Shown piece after piece: positions 1-60,390 of a DNA stretch of 64,000 nt (its first letter is position 1; every line of letters begins with the position of its first letter). Source of the DNA: Muraenolepis orangiensis (Eukaryota; Chordata; Actinopteri; Gadiformes; Muraenolepididae); assembly GCA_027704905.1 (NCBI GenBank), contig CM051004.1:15075164-15139163 (forward strand), read 5' to 3'. The position numbers were made by a program, and so were the translations under genes. Under the pieces are notes generated by a model. It saw only the letters and a list, made by a program, of their open reading frames with translations, did not search any database and had not been told where the DNA came from.

Positions 1-269
1 TTATTATTACTAATAATTATTATACTATTGCACTATTCTTTGATGCGAGCTGCTTCTTTATTTATCCTGTATTTTCCCAGGATGAATAAAGAAGAAGAAG
101 TAGTAGTAATAGTAATCTACATGTAATGCAATGCAATCTACTACATAGATCCGGTGGTAGGACAGAGCACTCGCGCTGCCTTACATACATACAGGCAGCA
201 GAGCCTCTGTGTGACGGTGCTATGAGGGAGCAGCAGCAGCAGCAGCAGTGTGGTGGGCGTAGTACTCAC

Positions 270-10756
<10,487 letters not shown>

Positions 10757-11769
10757 GGCTTCTTCTTCTGCTTCTTTAGTGTTCAATTAGGCTATCCGAT
10801 ATTCTTATATACACCTGTCTTGTTTTTTTCTCCACTTTTTTTGTTGTTACTCTTCATTTGACCTCACCTGCGGAGAGAGAGAGAGGTAAGGTGCGTAACG
10901 TAAACGGCGCATCTGGGAATCGTTCACCAGGTTTGCTTTGGTGCAAGGACGACGTCTACGTAACGTCTACGTCTTCGTGAATGGCAGATTGCGCGCTCTT
11001 TGACGTTTGCCAAACGACTCGGATTTGGGGGGCTGGACCGGAAGTCCGAGGAACAGAGAGCACCAATGGGAGGTGCCGGGGAGAGATTGATTGATGGCGC
11101 TCAATGAGCCAGGGAGCCAATCAAAGCGAAGAAGAGCGAAGAAGGTTTTTTTTATTTTCTTACTTTCACTAAATCGTGGTGAGATGCGCTTAATGGATCA
11201 TATACAAGCCCACACAGGGACAGTACAACGTACTGACAAAGAGTCGAAGCACAAGCACCTCTCTCTCTCTCTCTGCTGTTTTTATAGTTACTTAGTATCA
11301 AGATAAGAGGAAACATACAATTCTGGGTGTCTACATCTGCTAACATAAATCAAATGTGATGCCATATATAATCGATATAATATATATCTTGAAGGGATAT
11401 CACATGGAAATCAAAAGATTAACGTCATTTAGGTCACTTGACCTGTCTGGTAGGTAGACAGGTAACAGCATGCCAGACCCAGTACGGACAGGCATGGCCC
11501 ACTGCAGTATCAAAATGCCAACCCACACATATTATAGTCATACATAAATTGCGTTTGAAAAGCATGATTAAAATGTTTTAATTATCTACCTGGACTCTCC
11601 ATGAACCCTCCTTCTCCTTTGTGAACCCCTAACTAGCTTAAGTCCTGACATTAATAGCTCTTAGCATGTTGTATATTCTAGCAAGTGTATATCCTTAATG
11701 TTGATAACACGCTCTTATCACAGCTACTTAAGCAGGTGACCTGGCAGTATGAAATTGTGTTATCATCTT

Positions 11770-11932
11770 GTTATCTTGTTAATATGAATGCTTGTGAACT
11801 GCTCTATTTTTATGTTTGCGTACCTCAGTGTTATGCTATTGTCTACAAATGTACTCCTTGTAAGTCGCTTTGGATAAAAGCATCTGCCAAATGTCGTAAA
11901 TGTAAATGTAAATGTAAATGTAAATGTAAATT
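11770..11932 (+). repeat. Retroposon tail with (TAAATG)n end
   Basis: AAGTCGCTTTGGATAAAAGC at about 11860-11880 is the common fish retroposon tail motif, followed by CATCTGCCAAATG and a short (TAAATG)n 3' end. The upstream limit is uncertain. Confidence 0.5.
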
Positions 11933-11976
11933 ATATATTTTTTGGAAGACAAAATACCCTAGGTTAAAACGGTTTC

Positions 11977-12283
<307 letters not shown>

Positions 12284-13420
12284 AGAGTGAGAGAAAAGAG
12301 TGCTCTAAATAATTGTTTTCCAAAGCTTTTACTCTAACTCTATTACTAGATAAGAGATATTGTGTGAATGCATGACCCAGTATTAATGACATATCGCAAA
12401 AAGACACCTGGTTGTGGTTATAGACCAAGTCGAGATATGAGATATGTTATATCTGGGAGCATCGTGGACTGTGTAAATATCAACCTGGGCATCTGTCGTG
12501 AAGGATACACACCCAATTATACAATTGTTAGTATAGTTGTTATTGTCATTTTGTGTCCTTTTACCGAGCCTTTATGTTCAACGATTTACTTATGGAAAAG
12601 CACCACGGAAACAGGAACTACACCTCATTCTGAGAAGGAAGCACATCCTCACTGTTAGAAAACGTGATTGGCATTTAAGGTGTCTGTGGTTTCAGTTTAA
12701 AGCTCATTTACCTTGACCCATATCCAGAGCCAGGGGGATTCTAACAGAGCACATCAAGTCGGCGACAACTAGATGTGTTCCTGTTTCACAGCCGGTATGT
12801 TATCATTACGGTCAAGTGGGTCAATTGTGGGTCAATCATTGTCAAGGCCAGTGTTCACCTACTGGGCGAGGTCTTCAGAGTGCCTGTTGACCTTGTGTGG
12901 GAAAGTCACATGACTAAAATAGTTTGGATCCGGCTTGGTGGCTCAATCCACCAGCCGCTAGTGTGCTAACCACGTAGGTAAGACCTTTCCTTCTAGCGAC
13001 CCAGGCAGGTTCCCAACAGCGGTCCTATGCTGCATGGCCTTCCCTCTCTCCTTAAACCATCTTTCCTGTCTCTCTTCACTGTCCATAAATGCACAACAAA
13101 GAGCCCATAAGACATATTACAGCATATTACATATTATTCACAGTGTAGTGCATTTATCACAGTCTCTAAGAATATGACATGAAACAGTCACACATCTGGT
13201 GTTACACTACTAGGTGTGTTATTGTGCTTGTATGGAACCCTCCCCCCACACAGAGGCCTGTATTTAGAGACACATTAGAGGGAGCTGGGTTGATCATTAA
13301 CCAGGCCCGGGTTACTTGGCTGTGTTGACAGTGATGCTGTCATATTGGAGCGCTTGACTTCCACAGTTCTCGACCCGGTCCCCTCCACACCAGCGCTCTG
13401 CTCCCGCTCCTAAACCCACG

Positions 13421-15509
13421 ATGGACCGCGGGTACGACAGCTCTCCGCCCGGGTGAGTCTACGTCACGCTCTTCTGTAGGACTAGGACTGTACTTGCTGC
13501 AGTGACATGTCACTATGTAGTATTAGGGGGGGATGTATCAGTGTGTTCAAGTGATGAATAGGCTCATGTATTGAGGTGAGGAGATGGCATGAGGATGGAA
13601 ATATACGGAAAGGGCATGGGCGATGAGAAATATAAATGAACAGCTGTTAGAGTACATCTTGTTTATATATACTGTATACACTTATTTAGTCTATGTGGCA
13701 AACCCTGAACGTCTTCCTAAATGCACGCTGTGCCAATTAATAGATATATTGCACCTAATAAAGTAATTACAGTGTCTCATTGAAAGATGTCTGTACCATT
13801 GAGTTTCATTATGATCCTATGTTCACTATGATCCTATGTTCACTATGATCCTATGTTCATTATGATCCTATGTTCACTATGATCCTATTTCCCCGGGGGT
13901 ACCACATTATGTCCTTATGTCCGCAACAGCTGCAGCCAGGCACACATTCAGCCGGGGGAAAAAAGCTATCGCAGTTTGGTGCGCCGCGGTGTGCCTTTAT
14001 CTGGCGACCTTAGATAAGCCCGACACAAGCTGTGTTGTATCAACACGTCGCCAGGGTCAATATCAGCCTAGTCCTGCGTTCTATAGATACATGTGATGTG
14101 ATGTGATGCCACAGGCCAGACCATCACCCTGAAGGCCCGACGGGACCGGCCGGGGCGGGAGCATCAATACGCAGCCGGTCAGCCTCCTCCATTCACACCA
14201 AGCGCCCCAAGGTGAGTCCACCTCCCTCACACCCCCCGACACTGGCCAGAGCATGGGGGACGGTTTAGATGTGACAGCAGTAAGGTCACGCTGGGTCAGG
14301 GTTCAAAGGTCATGCGAGGCCATCTATATATTGATTAAATAAATAGCTGTTCTGCATGCTCGCATTGGGAAAGGAATGGTAAGCATGCAGTGGTTATCTA
14401 TCGGTTATGTTGGATGGCTTGTAATAAAACTTTATATTGAACTGGTTCCTTAAAATGCAATCTGGTGGTATCTTCATATCCCCTCTTGTTCATAGGAATC
14501 TTCTCAAAGCTCTTCGTCGATTGGCCACAGAGATGGTCACTGTCCAGTGTGTCTGCAGACTGCAAACTTCCCCGTCACCACAAACTGTGGTCATCTGTTC
14601 TGTGGTAATGGAAATCACACACACACACACACACACACGCACACACATACATACATACATACATACATACATACATACATACATACATACATACATACAT
14701 ACATACATACATACATACACCCACACACACACACTAAACACTTTCTTTCTTTATTTGTATGTATAAGCTAACAACTCAAATGTATATATTAATCCATTAA
14801 TGGATTCTCTGTTGATTTTCTGATTTTTCCACACCAGTCAGTGGTCATGATTGAATTATTGAAGAATCAGTGCGTAGGTGGACATGTGACTTGAGTGGAG
14901 AGGGATGTCTTTTGGACTCAAAATAATGGAACAATTTCCTAAGTTTTGGCCTTAAAGTTAACAAAGCCGTTCTTATTAAAGGCTGTAACACAATACTGTA
15001 CACATGTTTTTCCAGGCAATACCTTTCTGGTGATGCAACTCAGTGGCAGAAGGGCCGCTGTAAAATGACTGTAGTCCTCCATTTATGATTCTAATACAAA
15101 CACACTTAGACCTCTCTACTCTTGGTCCGTCTGGTTGCCCCACTTAGCTGTCTGAACCATAACCAATCAGAGCTGCGACAGGCTAACCCTCCAGCCAATC
15201 AGAAGGCACACCTTATTCAAGTCCACATTTAAATGGAATCCACCATTAGATGAGAAATCACTGGTAACCAGACAAATAGACAGAGATACAGACAGACAGA
15301 CAGATACTTAAGTAGCTTGACAGACAGAGACAGCTAACTGTGTAGACATGACATACATACAGGTTCAACATATATCTCATGAGGAAATAAGCATACCACA
15401 AGACAGTTTGTCTGGTCTCGTTCTACAGCATCTTGTCTGATTGCCTACTGGAGATACGGGTCGCGGCTCAATGCTATCAGCTGCCCTGTCTGTAGACAAG
15501 AGGTACATC

Positions 15510-15604
<95 letters not shown>

Positions 15605-17136
15605 AGCTTACATCAAGTTACATGATAGGCAAGACATATATCAAACACATGCTTTTTTACATCCCGTCAAGCTGTAGACAACAGGTACATCAAACACACA
15701 CACTGTGTTTGCATCACGTTAACTGTAGACAAGGGGTAACGTTTATTAAACATACACACTGGCTTTACAATACATCCCGTCCCACTATAGACAAGAGGTA
15801 TATCAAAACACACACTGTGTTACATCACGTAAAAATGTAAACGAGAGGTATATCAAACACACACTCTGTGTGTACATCACATTAAATGTAAACAAGAGGT
15901 ATATCAAACACACACTCTGTGTACATCACATTAAATGTAAACAAGAGGTATATCAAACACACACACACACACACACTGCAACAGAACATGTCAAATGACA
16001 AGCCAGTAACAGTGCAGATGGAGGAGTTTCTAACTCATGTCACGTCCCTTCAGGTCAGCGTACTGCGCCATCTCTTTAGCGAGAGCCCGTCAGACCGCCG
16101 GTCTGAAGAGGTGGAGGTGGACATCACAGACTATAACAAGAGATACTCGGGAGCTCCTAGAAAGGTCAGTATTATGACACACACACACATCTTCAGGAAG
16201 TACTGAAGACTCATTAACCCCCCCCACACACACACACACCCTTATTATCTTCAGTATGTGTTTTCTATGTCACCAATGCCGATGTAATTCACATATTTGT
16301 GTAACAGCACCAGGTGGTGTAGTTTTGAATAGAGCCAGCCCGTCCTTTGGGAGTGAACCCTGTAACCCGATGGCAGTATTATTTACACCTTGGCGGGGGG
16401 GACAATAGAGTTATGTTTCAAAGACACATCACCTATGAATTCATGAATTGACACATTGTACAGTAAAAAATATGGTTTAACACACCTTTACCTCAAATTG
16501 CCTTTGAGTCAAATGTATTATTTTAAGCAAACCATTTTATAGAATAGGTTGTGTAGGCCTTGCCACTGATATTGTTGAGACATCTATAGGTCTACCTCAT
16601 ACATACAAACCAAAATGCCTAATAACAACAAGACCTCATAGAGGCATGCTCCAGAAGATTCTCATACTCATAATACATAACGATTGACAATTCCAACATT
16701 TTGAACAATAACAAAAAATAGGTATACACACATTCTGCAAACCTATTTAACTGAACCCAGACGATCCATTGCTAACGTTGCGCGCACATGATCCTAGGTA
16801 ATGGATTACTTGTGTGACGCGCCACTATTCCTGCAGCTGTTAGTTCGGGGCCTGACGGCGGTGGGAGGCCTGGTGTGTCTCTTCTGTTTCCGGGTGGCCC
16901 TGTGTTGTGTGGGCACTGTGCTGTCCTTCTCGACCCATGCCCTGGACACAGTCTCTCCATCATCACCGTCAGCTCCCCTAGAGACCGGCCGGTCTCTCTG
17001 GGGACTGCTCGGTGTTCTGGATGACCTCGTGGCCGTCGTCCTGCTACTTATCTGCGTTATCAACATCCACCAGCAGATGGAGCCAGAGCGAAGACGTCGT
17101 ACGGCGAGCGTATTGGCAACGCGTGGAGTACTGTGA
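13421..17136 (+). CDS. RNF170-like RING-type E3 ubiquitin ligase
   Basis: Six exons: 13421-13452, 14115-14211, 14496-14604, 15429-15502, 16054-16164, 16798-17136; 762 nt, 253 aa plus stop. Known RNF170 is an ER-membrane ligase acting on activated IP3 receptors. Here a C3HC4 RING spans about residues 59-104: CPVC, then TNCGHLFC, then YWRYGS and ISCPVCRQ as in RNF170. Next come DITDYNKRYSGAPR (RNF170 NDYNRRFSG) and a C-terminal DUF1232-type region with two hydrophobic helices (about 155-180 and 210-230; LLGVLDDLVAVVLLLICV). The first 58 residues are polar, Ser/Pro/Gly-rich and lack the N-terminal membrane segment of human RNF170 (258 aa), so this is probably an RNF170 paralogue or has an alternative first exon. 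ATG context is CACG-ATG-G. It is head-to-head with hook1 and tail-to-tail with pfas. Confidence 0.88.
13810..13890. repeat. Short tandem repeat, 17-bp unit, RNF170-like intron 1
   Basis: About five copies of TATGATCCTATGTTCAC or close variants. Confidence 0.8.
14618..14735. repeat. (CA)n(CATA)n microsatellite just after RNF170-like exon 3 donor
   Basis: It begins about 14 bp after the exon 3 donor (exon ends 14604): CA, then about 18 units of ACAT, then CA again. Confidence 0.93.
15490..15980 (+). repeat. Decayed tandem array of the RNF170-like exon 4 donor region, with (CA)n
   Basis: The exon 4 end and donor TGTAGACAAGAG/GTACATCA is followed by a (CA)n tract (15511-15601). Diverged copies of the same boundary then lie at about 15622, 15672, 15724, 15784, 15836, 15887 and 15936, each followed by a CA-rich and ACATCACGTTAA-like segment. 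The period is 50-60 bp. Confidence 0.85.
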
Positions 17137-17628
17137 AACTAACAAAAAAACAATACTAAATGTTTACTAAAACAGACATACTTATTTAACGTCCCACTCC
17201 CATTGCCTGTATCTTATGTGAGGATATATACGAATTGATTAGCTCACAGTATGAACATACATGTCCGTAAAATGCTATTTATCAGCTACAATCTGGCTGT
17301 ACTATAGGCTATATGGTACAATCACAGGGACAGGGCCCATATAAATCAATACATAATGCAAAAATTATTTTAAAAAAAAGCAACATATTGAATAACTTTC
17401 ACGAGTTGGAATGTATTTGAATTATTTGTAGATTGGGAGGAAACAACATATACAGTAGTAGACTACTCTATAAGATCTTCATAGAATGACACAATTCATA
17501 TATTTCTACCACTGAATTAAGATATGAAATCAGGGTACACAATGCTATATTCTCTGTGCATGTGTCTGTACTGCAACATGTGAACTTCATGTAAATACCA
17601 GATTATTTGTCATTTCATGTATATCAGT

Positions 17629-17634
17629 ATTAAA
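17629..17634 (+). terminator. Candidate poly(A) signal of the RNF170-like gene (ATTAAA)
   Basis: ATTAAA lies about 490 bp after the stop codon and is the last good signal before the pfas 3' end. No transcript evidence. Confidence 0.4.
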
Positions 17635-17671
17635 TACAACTTATTTAAAGACAATAACAAGACAATTCTTA

Positions 17672-17689
17672 TTTATTGGTTAATTTATT
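17672..17689 (-). terminator. Candidate poly(A) signals of pfas (two AATAAA, minus strand)
   Basis: TTTATT on the plus strand at 17672-17677 and 17684-17689 gives two AATAAA on the pfas strand, 450-470 bp after its stop. They lie within 60 bp of the opposing RNF170-like signal. Confidence 0.45.
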
Positions 17690-18138
17690 GACAGGCAGTT
17701 TTGATAACCAATCAGATTCATCAAGGGACAAACATATGACATGTACATGGACTTTAGGCTGGCAATATCAGCTGTGTCTTGTCAACAAAAACCTATTGGA
17801 ATGTAGATTTAACAGGAGGTTCAACAACAAAAGTCATGTCATGCCATAATTCATGTCATCAACTAGCACGGTACGGTAAAGCAATACTGAATATTGACAC
17901 GACAAAGCTAAGAAATTCAGCCATGATCAGACAGTAACAGCAGAAATGTGACACATCTTGACTTGTCAACTGTAAACAAGAACATGAAATGCAACAGAAG
18001 ACCGAATCGGGGAGCATTAAACATCCCAGGCCAACCAAACACCACCACAGTGCTTTAAGGTGCACTAATCAACGCAGCCGGCCATAGAAAGACCCTGAAT
18101 ACTTCTCCCTCCCCCCAACCCACCCATGCATGACACAC

Positions 18139-35174
<17,036 letters not shown>

Positions 35175-36302
35175 GACTGATGAGAACGAGCACTCACTTG
35201 AGATATTTGAAGCACTGTCAAAAGAAACAAGAGCTCAAGCCAAGACGTTTCACAACCACATGGACGACATCTAACGTAAGGGACTGTATAGCAGTCCTCT
35301 ATCTGCTATACAGCAAACTGTATAGCGGATACAAGTATGGACGAAATGACGACAGTCATCGATTAACTACTCTCAAGTTAGCGAAGAGCACTGACTAGTG
35401 ATTGGGGGGGTGTGGGGGTGATTATTTTTTCACAACAAAAAAAATGGACCAACAAAACCATTACACACATCACCACACAACAATAACACAACAATAACAA
35501 TAACAGGACAGTAACTATATATCACAGGGGGAACCAACAACATATCAAACTAGGTATGTTATCACCATGTCGTCAAAAAATATATATTTATATATATATA
35601 TTACAAATACCAATCTTGAGATCAAGTTAGGTGAGCTAATCGCATCACCCACATTGAATACTTTGTTTGGGTTGAAAGGGTGGCCCAATTAAACTTTAAG
35701 TCTGAGCAACGGGTGACTTTAATTGTATGCGTGTTGCACCACCATGGAGATCAGACCATTGTTTACCACTATTATTAGCGTGTAGAAGTTAACGCTAGTT
35801 TGCTTCCCGCTAAATGAGTGTATAACTGTTTCTACACATTTCCAACTTCCAAAGTGGAAATAAATTGGCTAGAACAACCGACGAAGTAAAACTGATTTGA
35901 ATGCGACGTAAAGTACACTTTAATCAACTTGGTTGTACATTAACGTAACTGAGCACGCAATGGCTAAACGGCCACGTAAGTCGCAATTAAAAGGAACGTC
36001 TTCTCAATTCTTAATTCAGCAAACTCTTATCCTGCATGAAAATAGGCACAACAAGGCACGTCACTTACCCGGTGTTTTAACCCCAAGTCGTTTGAAGACT
36101 GAAAAAGACCTGCAAGGATGGACAACAGTAGACCCGGGTGGACGGTGGACCCACGTGTGCTCTGAGGAAGTAAATGCGCGCATGCGCAGATGGGGCACTA
36201 CCCAACCTGATGTTCTGCTGATTTTGACTCGTGTGTAAACAGAATACTCAATATTCACACAAGAAAAGCGGAGGGGACACGAACGGTGCAGTCTTAGATA
36301 TA
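35175..36302. other. Region between ipo13 3' end and pfas start
   Basis: About 1.1 kb that should hold the pfas promoter and 5' UTR. A + strand open frame at 35933-36238 has no recognisable domain. No TATA box can be placed with confidence. Confidence 0.45.
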
Positions 36303-38162
36303 TTTAATAAATTAAAACAAGGTACAAAAAAATCCAATGTACATTTCATACCTCCCCTCCCCTAGGTATTGACCTCTTCTCAACAGTTTCACCACGACAG
36401 TCTATCACAGATATATACAGGCCTGTAAAACAGCTAAAACAAGAGCTGCATGTCTAGCCATTAATCATTTAAATCTTTTTCTGCGTTTCATACACAACGT
36501 ATTGATTCCACCCCCCCACAAAACACATACATGCTACATGTTTGCAGGCACCTCGGATAAGACAGAAGGATTAGACTGGGATAACATCATCTGGAGACCA
36601 CAAAGTACATTTTTTAGTGTTGGTTTAATTAAATGCCTTCTGTCCGGCCTGGCTGGCTGTAGTAGACACTGGGTCTCAGACGGTCATCTTGGAAGGACAG
36701 CGCTATATATTTTTTTTTTATTTTAAATATATAAATACAAGGGTTTCCAATTTGTTGTAGAATGTTGGGTGAATGCAGATGTATCTAAAGCTGCGTTTCG
36801 TCGGGATGCTAATCCTTCTTGGCCTTCTCCAAGACTCCATGGATGGATGACTGACTGGCTGACTTCAGGGAACCTTGTCCGCGAGTCTGCAGAGGTACTG
36901 TGAGTCAGGCCAGGGGTTAGAAGTGCTCTTTGCAGTCTTCTGCAGGGGGAGGGAATCACTGAACGGCTTGTTGGGAACTGAGGAGGGCTTTGAGATGAGA
37001 TGAGAGAGACAGCGTGGCGCAGAGCAGTGGGTGAGAGACAGGATGATGCTATGCACATTTAGGTCCAATAGGAGTGCGTGTGTATGTGTGTGTGCCTGTG
37101 TGTCTGTGTGTCGGGGAGGAGGGGGGGGGGGGGGGCCAGAGAGGATCAAAATCAACATACTGTGCACACACCACTCACACAGGTATTTACACACTCACTG
37201 GGGTGTACACACACACCTCTCTGTTAATATGCACAAATAGATTAATATTTTGTTCACGAATACAGTGATTATGCAGTCCAGACCCCAGACTATTCTACCT
37301 CCTCCAACCACCTCCTTCCACTCACAACCCCCCCGCCCCCGTTGTGTCTGGTGTCTGGTGTCTAACCGTCTTCAACCTCCCCCTGCATTCCCTAAGGGGC
37401 TACACAATAAATGTTTACATCCCAGAGAATCTACAGTGTGTGAGATATGTACATGAGGTACAAGCTAGAGATATATCTATATAGATATATATATCTATAC
37501 ATATATCCCACACATACAACAATATCTACTGTGTACATGCGGTTGCCTGTGAGACTGTTTTGTGGTCTTTAACGTTTCATGTTTCAACTCATGCCCCGCA
37601 AAGGCAACTACCGAAAGAGGTAGCACGAAAGTAAAACACTAGTCCACAAAACAATGCACAATTTGGCAAATGCAAAGCATAGCTGGGGGGGGGGGGGGGG
37701 GGTGCATGAGTGGTGTGATACAGTCATGAGTGGATCTGCAGAATCCCATCAATCCCCAGATTGAGCCCCATCTTGTTCCTCCAGTGACCAACCTCTACTG
37801 CTGTTCTGCAGCTCGCCGTCACATCTCTGCACAAAGACGTGAATGTTCTATATTGGTTGATCCGTTAGAACCCTAAGATGTTGTTAGCTAGCTATGCACG
37901 GCACAGAACCCCCACTTTGTTTAAGGGCGACGCAAATTATTCTGCCAGGCGACAGCAGCTTCCTGGAATGTTTCGACCTCTTGGTGACAGTGAAGTTGGG
38001 GGGAGAGGGGGAGGCATATATCATCTGCAATATATCATCTTCCTTTTTGTGTCGTTGTGGGGTTCTCTCTTTTGGAGGTGGAGGTGTGCATCCAGCCGTT
38101 TTTCACCGAGTGGCAGAGGTCGGTGGACGTGTCGGGGTCAAAGTTCAAGAGTCCCGCGTCAG
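36303..38162 (-). other. ipo13: Probable ipo13 3' UTR
   Basis: No coding exon follows the ipo13 stop at 38163. Minus-strand poly(A) candidates are AATAAA near 36717-36722 and ATTAAA at 36303-36308. It contains G-runs at 37125-37136 and 37686-37702. Extent is inferred only. Confidence 0.4.
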
Positions 38163-58054
<19,892 letters not shown>

Positions 58055-60319
58055 CTGAACATTAGGGAAGGAAAAACACATGTTTTTTCTTCCAGCTGCC
58101 TTCAGTCTATGGTTACAAACCATTGAAATTGCAACTGATACTCTACTGTGGGGAAATACAAAAATACCATTCTAAAAAAACAGCACAAAATAAAATATTA
58201 ACTTAACCCTGACTCAGAGTTTGTGTGTGTGTTGTTTTATCATACTGCAGCCGAGCAGATTTCCGCCAGGTTAAGACTAGAGTTTAGACCTGGGCCCACA
58301 GTCAGTGAAACCAGCCTCACATCCGACATACTCAATATATGACCATGACAGACCGAGTAGTCCGAGACTACAAAGAGTGCATGTCTGTGCACTGCTGGAA
58401 GTGACAGTGGCAGCAGAATTGATGTGCAAAGGCCGCAGGGAAATTCGACAAGCTCTGAGAGAGAGAGAGAGAGATCACTCTTCTGTCATGGCTGGTTTCA
58501 AGATGCTTATTATAGATTTGCGTTTCCTCCTTGTTCTCTTCACTCTACCATTCCCCCTCCGCCTTCATATCCCATGCCTCTCCAGCTCAAACCTCACTCA
58601 TCACTCACAGATGTATCTTCTTTGAAAGGCTTTTCAGCACTCTGCTCCCTTTGTCTCGTCTGTATATTTAGTCTATTAAAAGCCTGTCAGTGTAATGCAT
58701 CTTTCTGCGTAGGGAACAGATGAGAATGCCTCGACCACTTGCTCTCTTAAATGTCACTTTACGCTCTGTAAATGTGCCACTGAAGGGCTCCGTCTTTCGG
58801 ACAGACTGTTGTCCCTTGATATGGGTCCATTGTTAAAAGTGACGTCCTGCAGACTAGGCTTCACTAATCCTAGTCTTTTGTTTGGAAAGCTTAAAACAAA
58901 TTCTCCGCACTTTGTGTGTCTTTTTTCCTCTCTTCCTCTTTCACACCGTGGCTAGCGTGCCCGCCAGCCTGGCTAGACTAAGACTAGGGATGGACGACAA
59001 CTCAATATTTAACAACGTTCATCCTCTTTCGGTGGTACATAGACATGTCATGCAACGTCATGAAAAGAAAATTCTTATTATTACTGGAACTACATAGGAT
59101 AGACTAAACTGACCTTCATATCAAACTAGATATGACCTTGACATCCACTGGAGGATAGAAACGTTGACCAGCCACAGCGCGGTGAATATTTATTTCTAGG
59201 TCAACTTAACAAACCTCAAATTGATTATTTGATACCAGATGAGGTATATCAATATTGTGTGTACCACAAATACATCTTCATTAGGGCTGTGCCATTTCAT
59301 ATAATATCAGGATAATAGCGGTATACATACCGCCACCAGAGCGGGACCTCCAACACAGCACAAACATTTGCAGAATACGCAAGGAAATGGTGACGGCTAA
59401 AGGTGGAAACAACAAAACTCGTTTCACCACTAAAAGACACAAAAAACACACATGCCAGTGCGAGAAGTCAGAAGTGGCATGAGGAGTTTAGCAAACAGTG
59501 ACGAGAGTCTCCAAAAGCAGGCAAATAGCCGAATGTAAACGCTCCCTTCAAATGAAATGTATGATCCCTTAGCTCAGCAAAATTAATTGGAAAAAAAGTG
59601 CCTGTTTGTCTGTATTGGAGCATATTTGCTGAGCAGCAAATCATCGGACAAATCATTTCTTCAAAGCGTCGCACATAAGCCATTATAAAAGACAGTCCTT
59701 GCTGCGGTCAGTTGCCTTGTCAACTTGTAGAGCAAAGTGTTTGTCGTTTTTGTCTTTACAATATATTTGCTGTGATGGTCACCTTTTTGCTTAACCATTG
59801 TGGTCTACAAATCACTTTGGATCACAGTCCTTGTGCGGCAACGATAAAGTTTCGGGCAGTCACTTAGTTGCAATTTGTGCGACACATTTATATTGGTTCA
59901 GTCCACCTGCGCACTTTTCTTTCATACAGTGTACGACTGAGATGTCCCCCTCACGAGAACACATCAAACTATCCCTTCCATCCTGTCACCCTACAGTGGG
60001 ATATTAACGCCAATCCAAATGGACCCAATGCTGCGGTTTACTTTTGTACTTCAAATTTGAGGTCAGTTTCATTATATACCGTTTTGCAGGCTCCTGAAGA
60101 GTCCAAGGACATTAAGGCTACTGCTGAAACATGAAACAAACCATTCTTATCAACAGGTAACAGGAAAACACTACTCTTGTGTACTTATTTTGTTGTATCC
60201 ATTTGCACAAAGGCTCCCCTTCCCGTATCGGCCCCACCAACGCCAGGCCTTCCATCTAATGAGCCAATTGTGTTCACAGTGAGGCGGCACAACTGTGTAC
60301 TGGAGACAAGCGTGCACAG

Positions 60320-60390
<71 letters not shown>

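Noticed and set aside
229..249. CAG triplet tract next to hook1 exon 16
   Set aside because: Only about seven units and intronic; not comparable to the long tracts elsewhere.
35933..36238. 101-aa plus-strand frame between ipo13 and pfas
   Set aside because: No recognisable domain, no homology I can name, weak start context; could be an exon fragment or chance frame.
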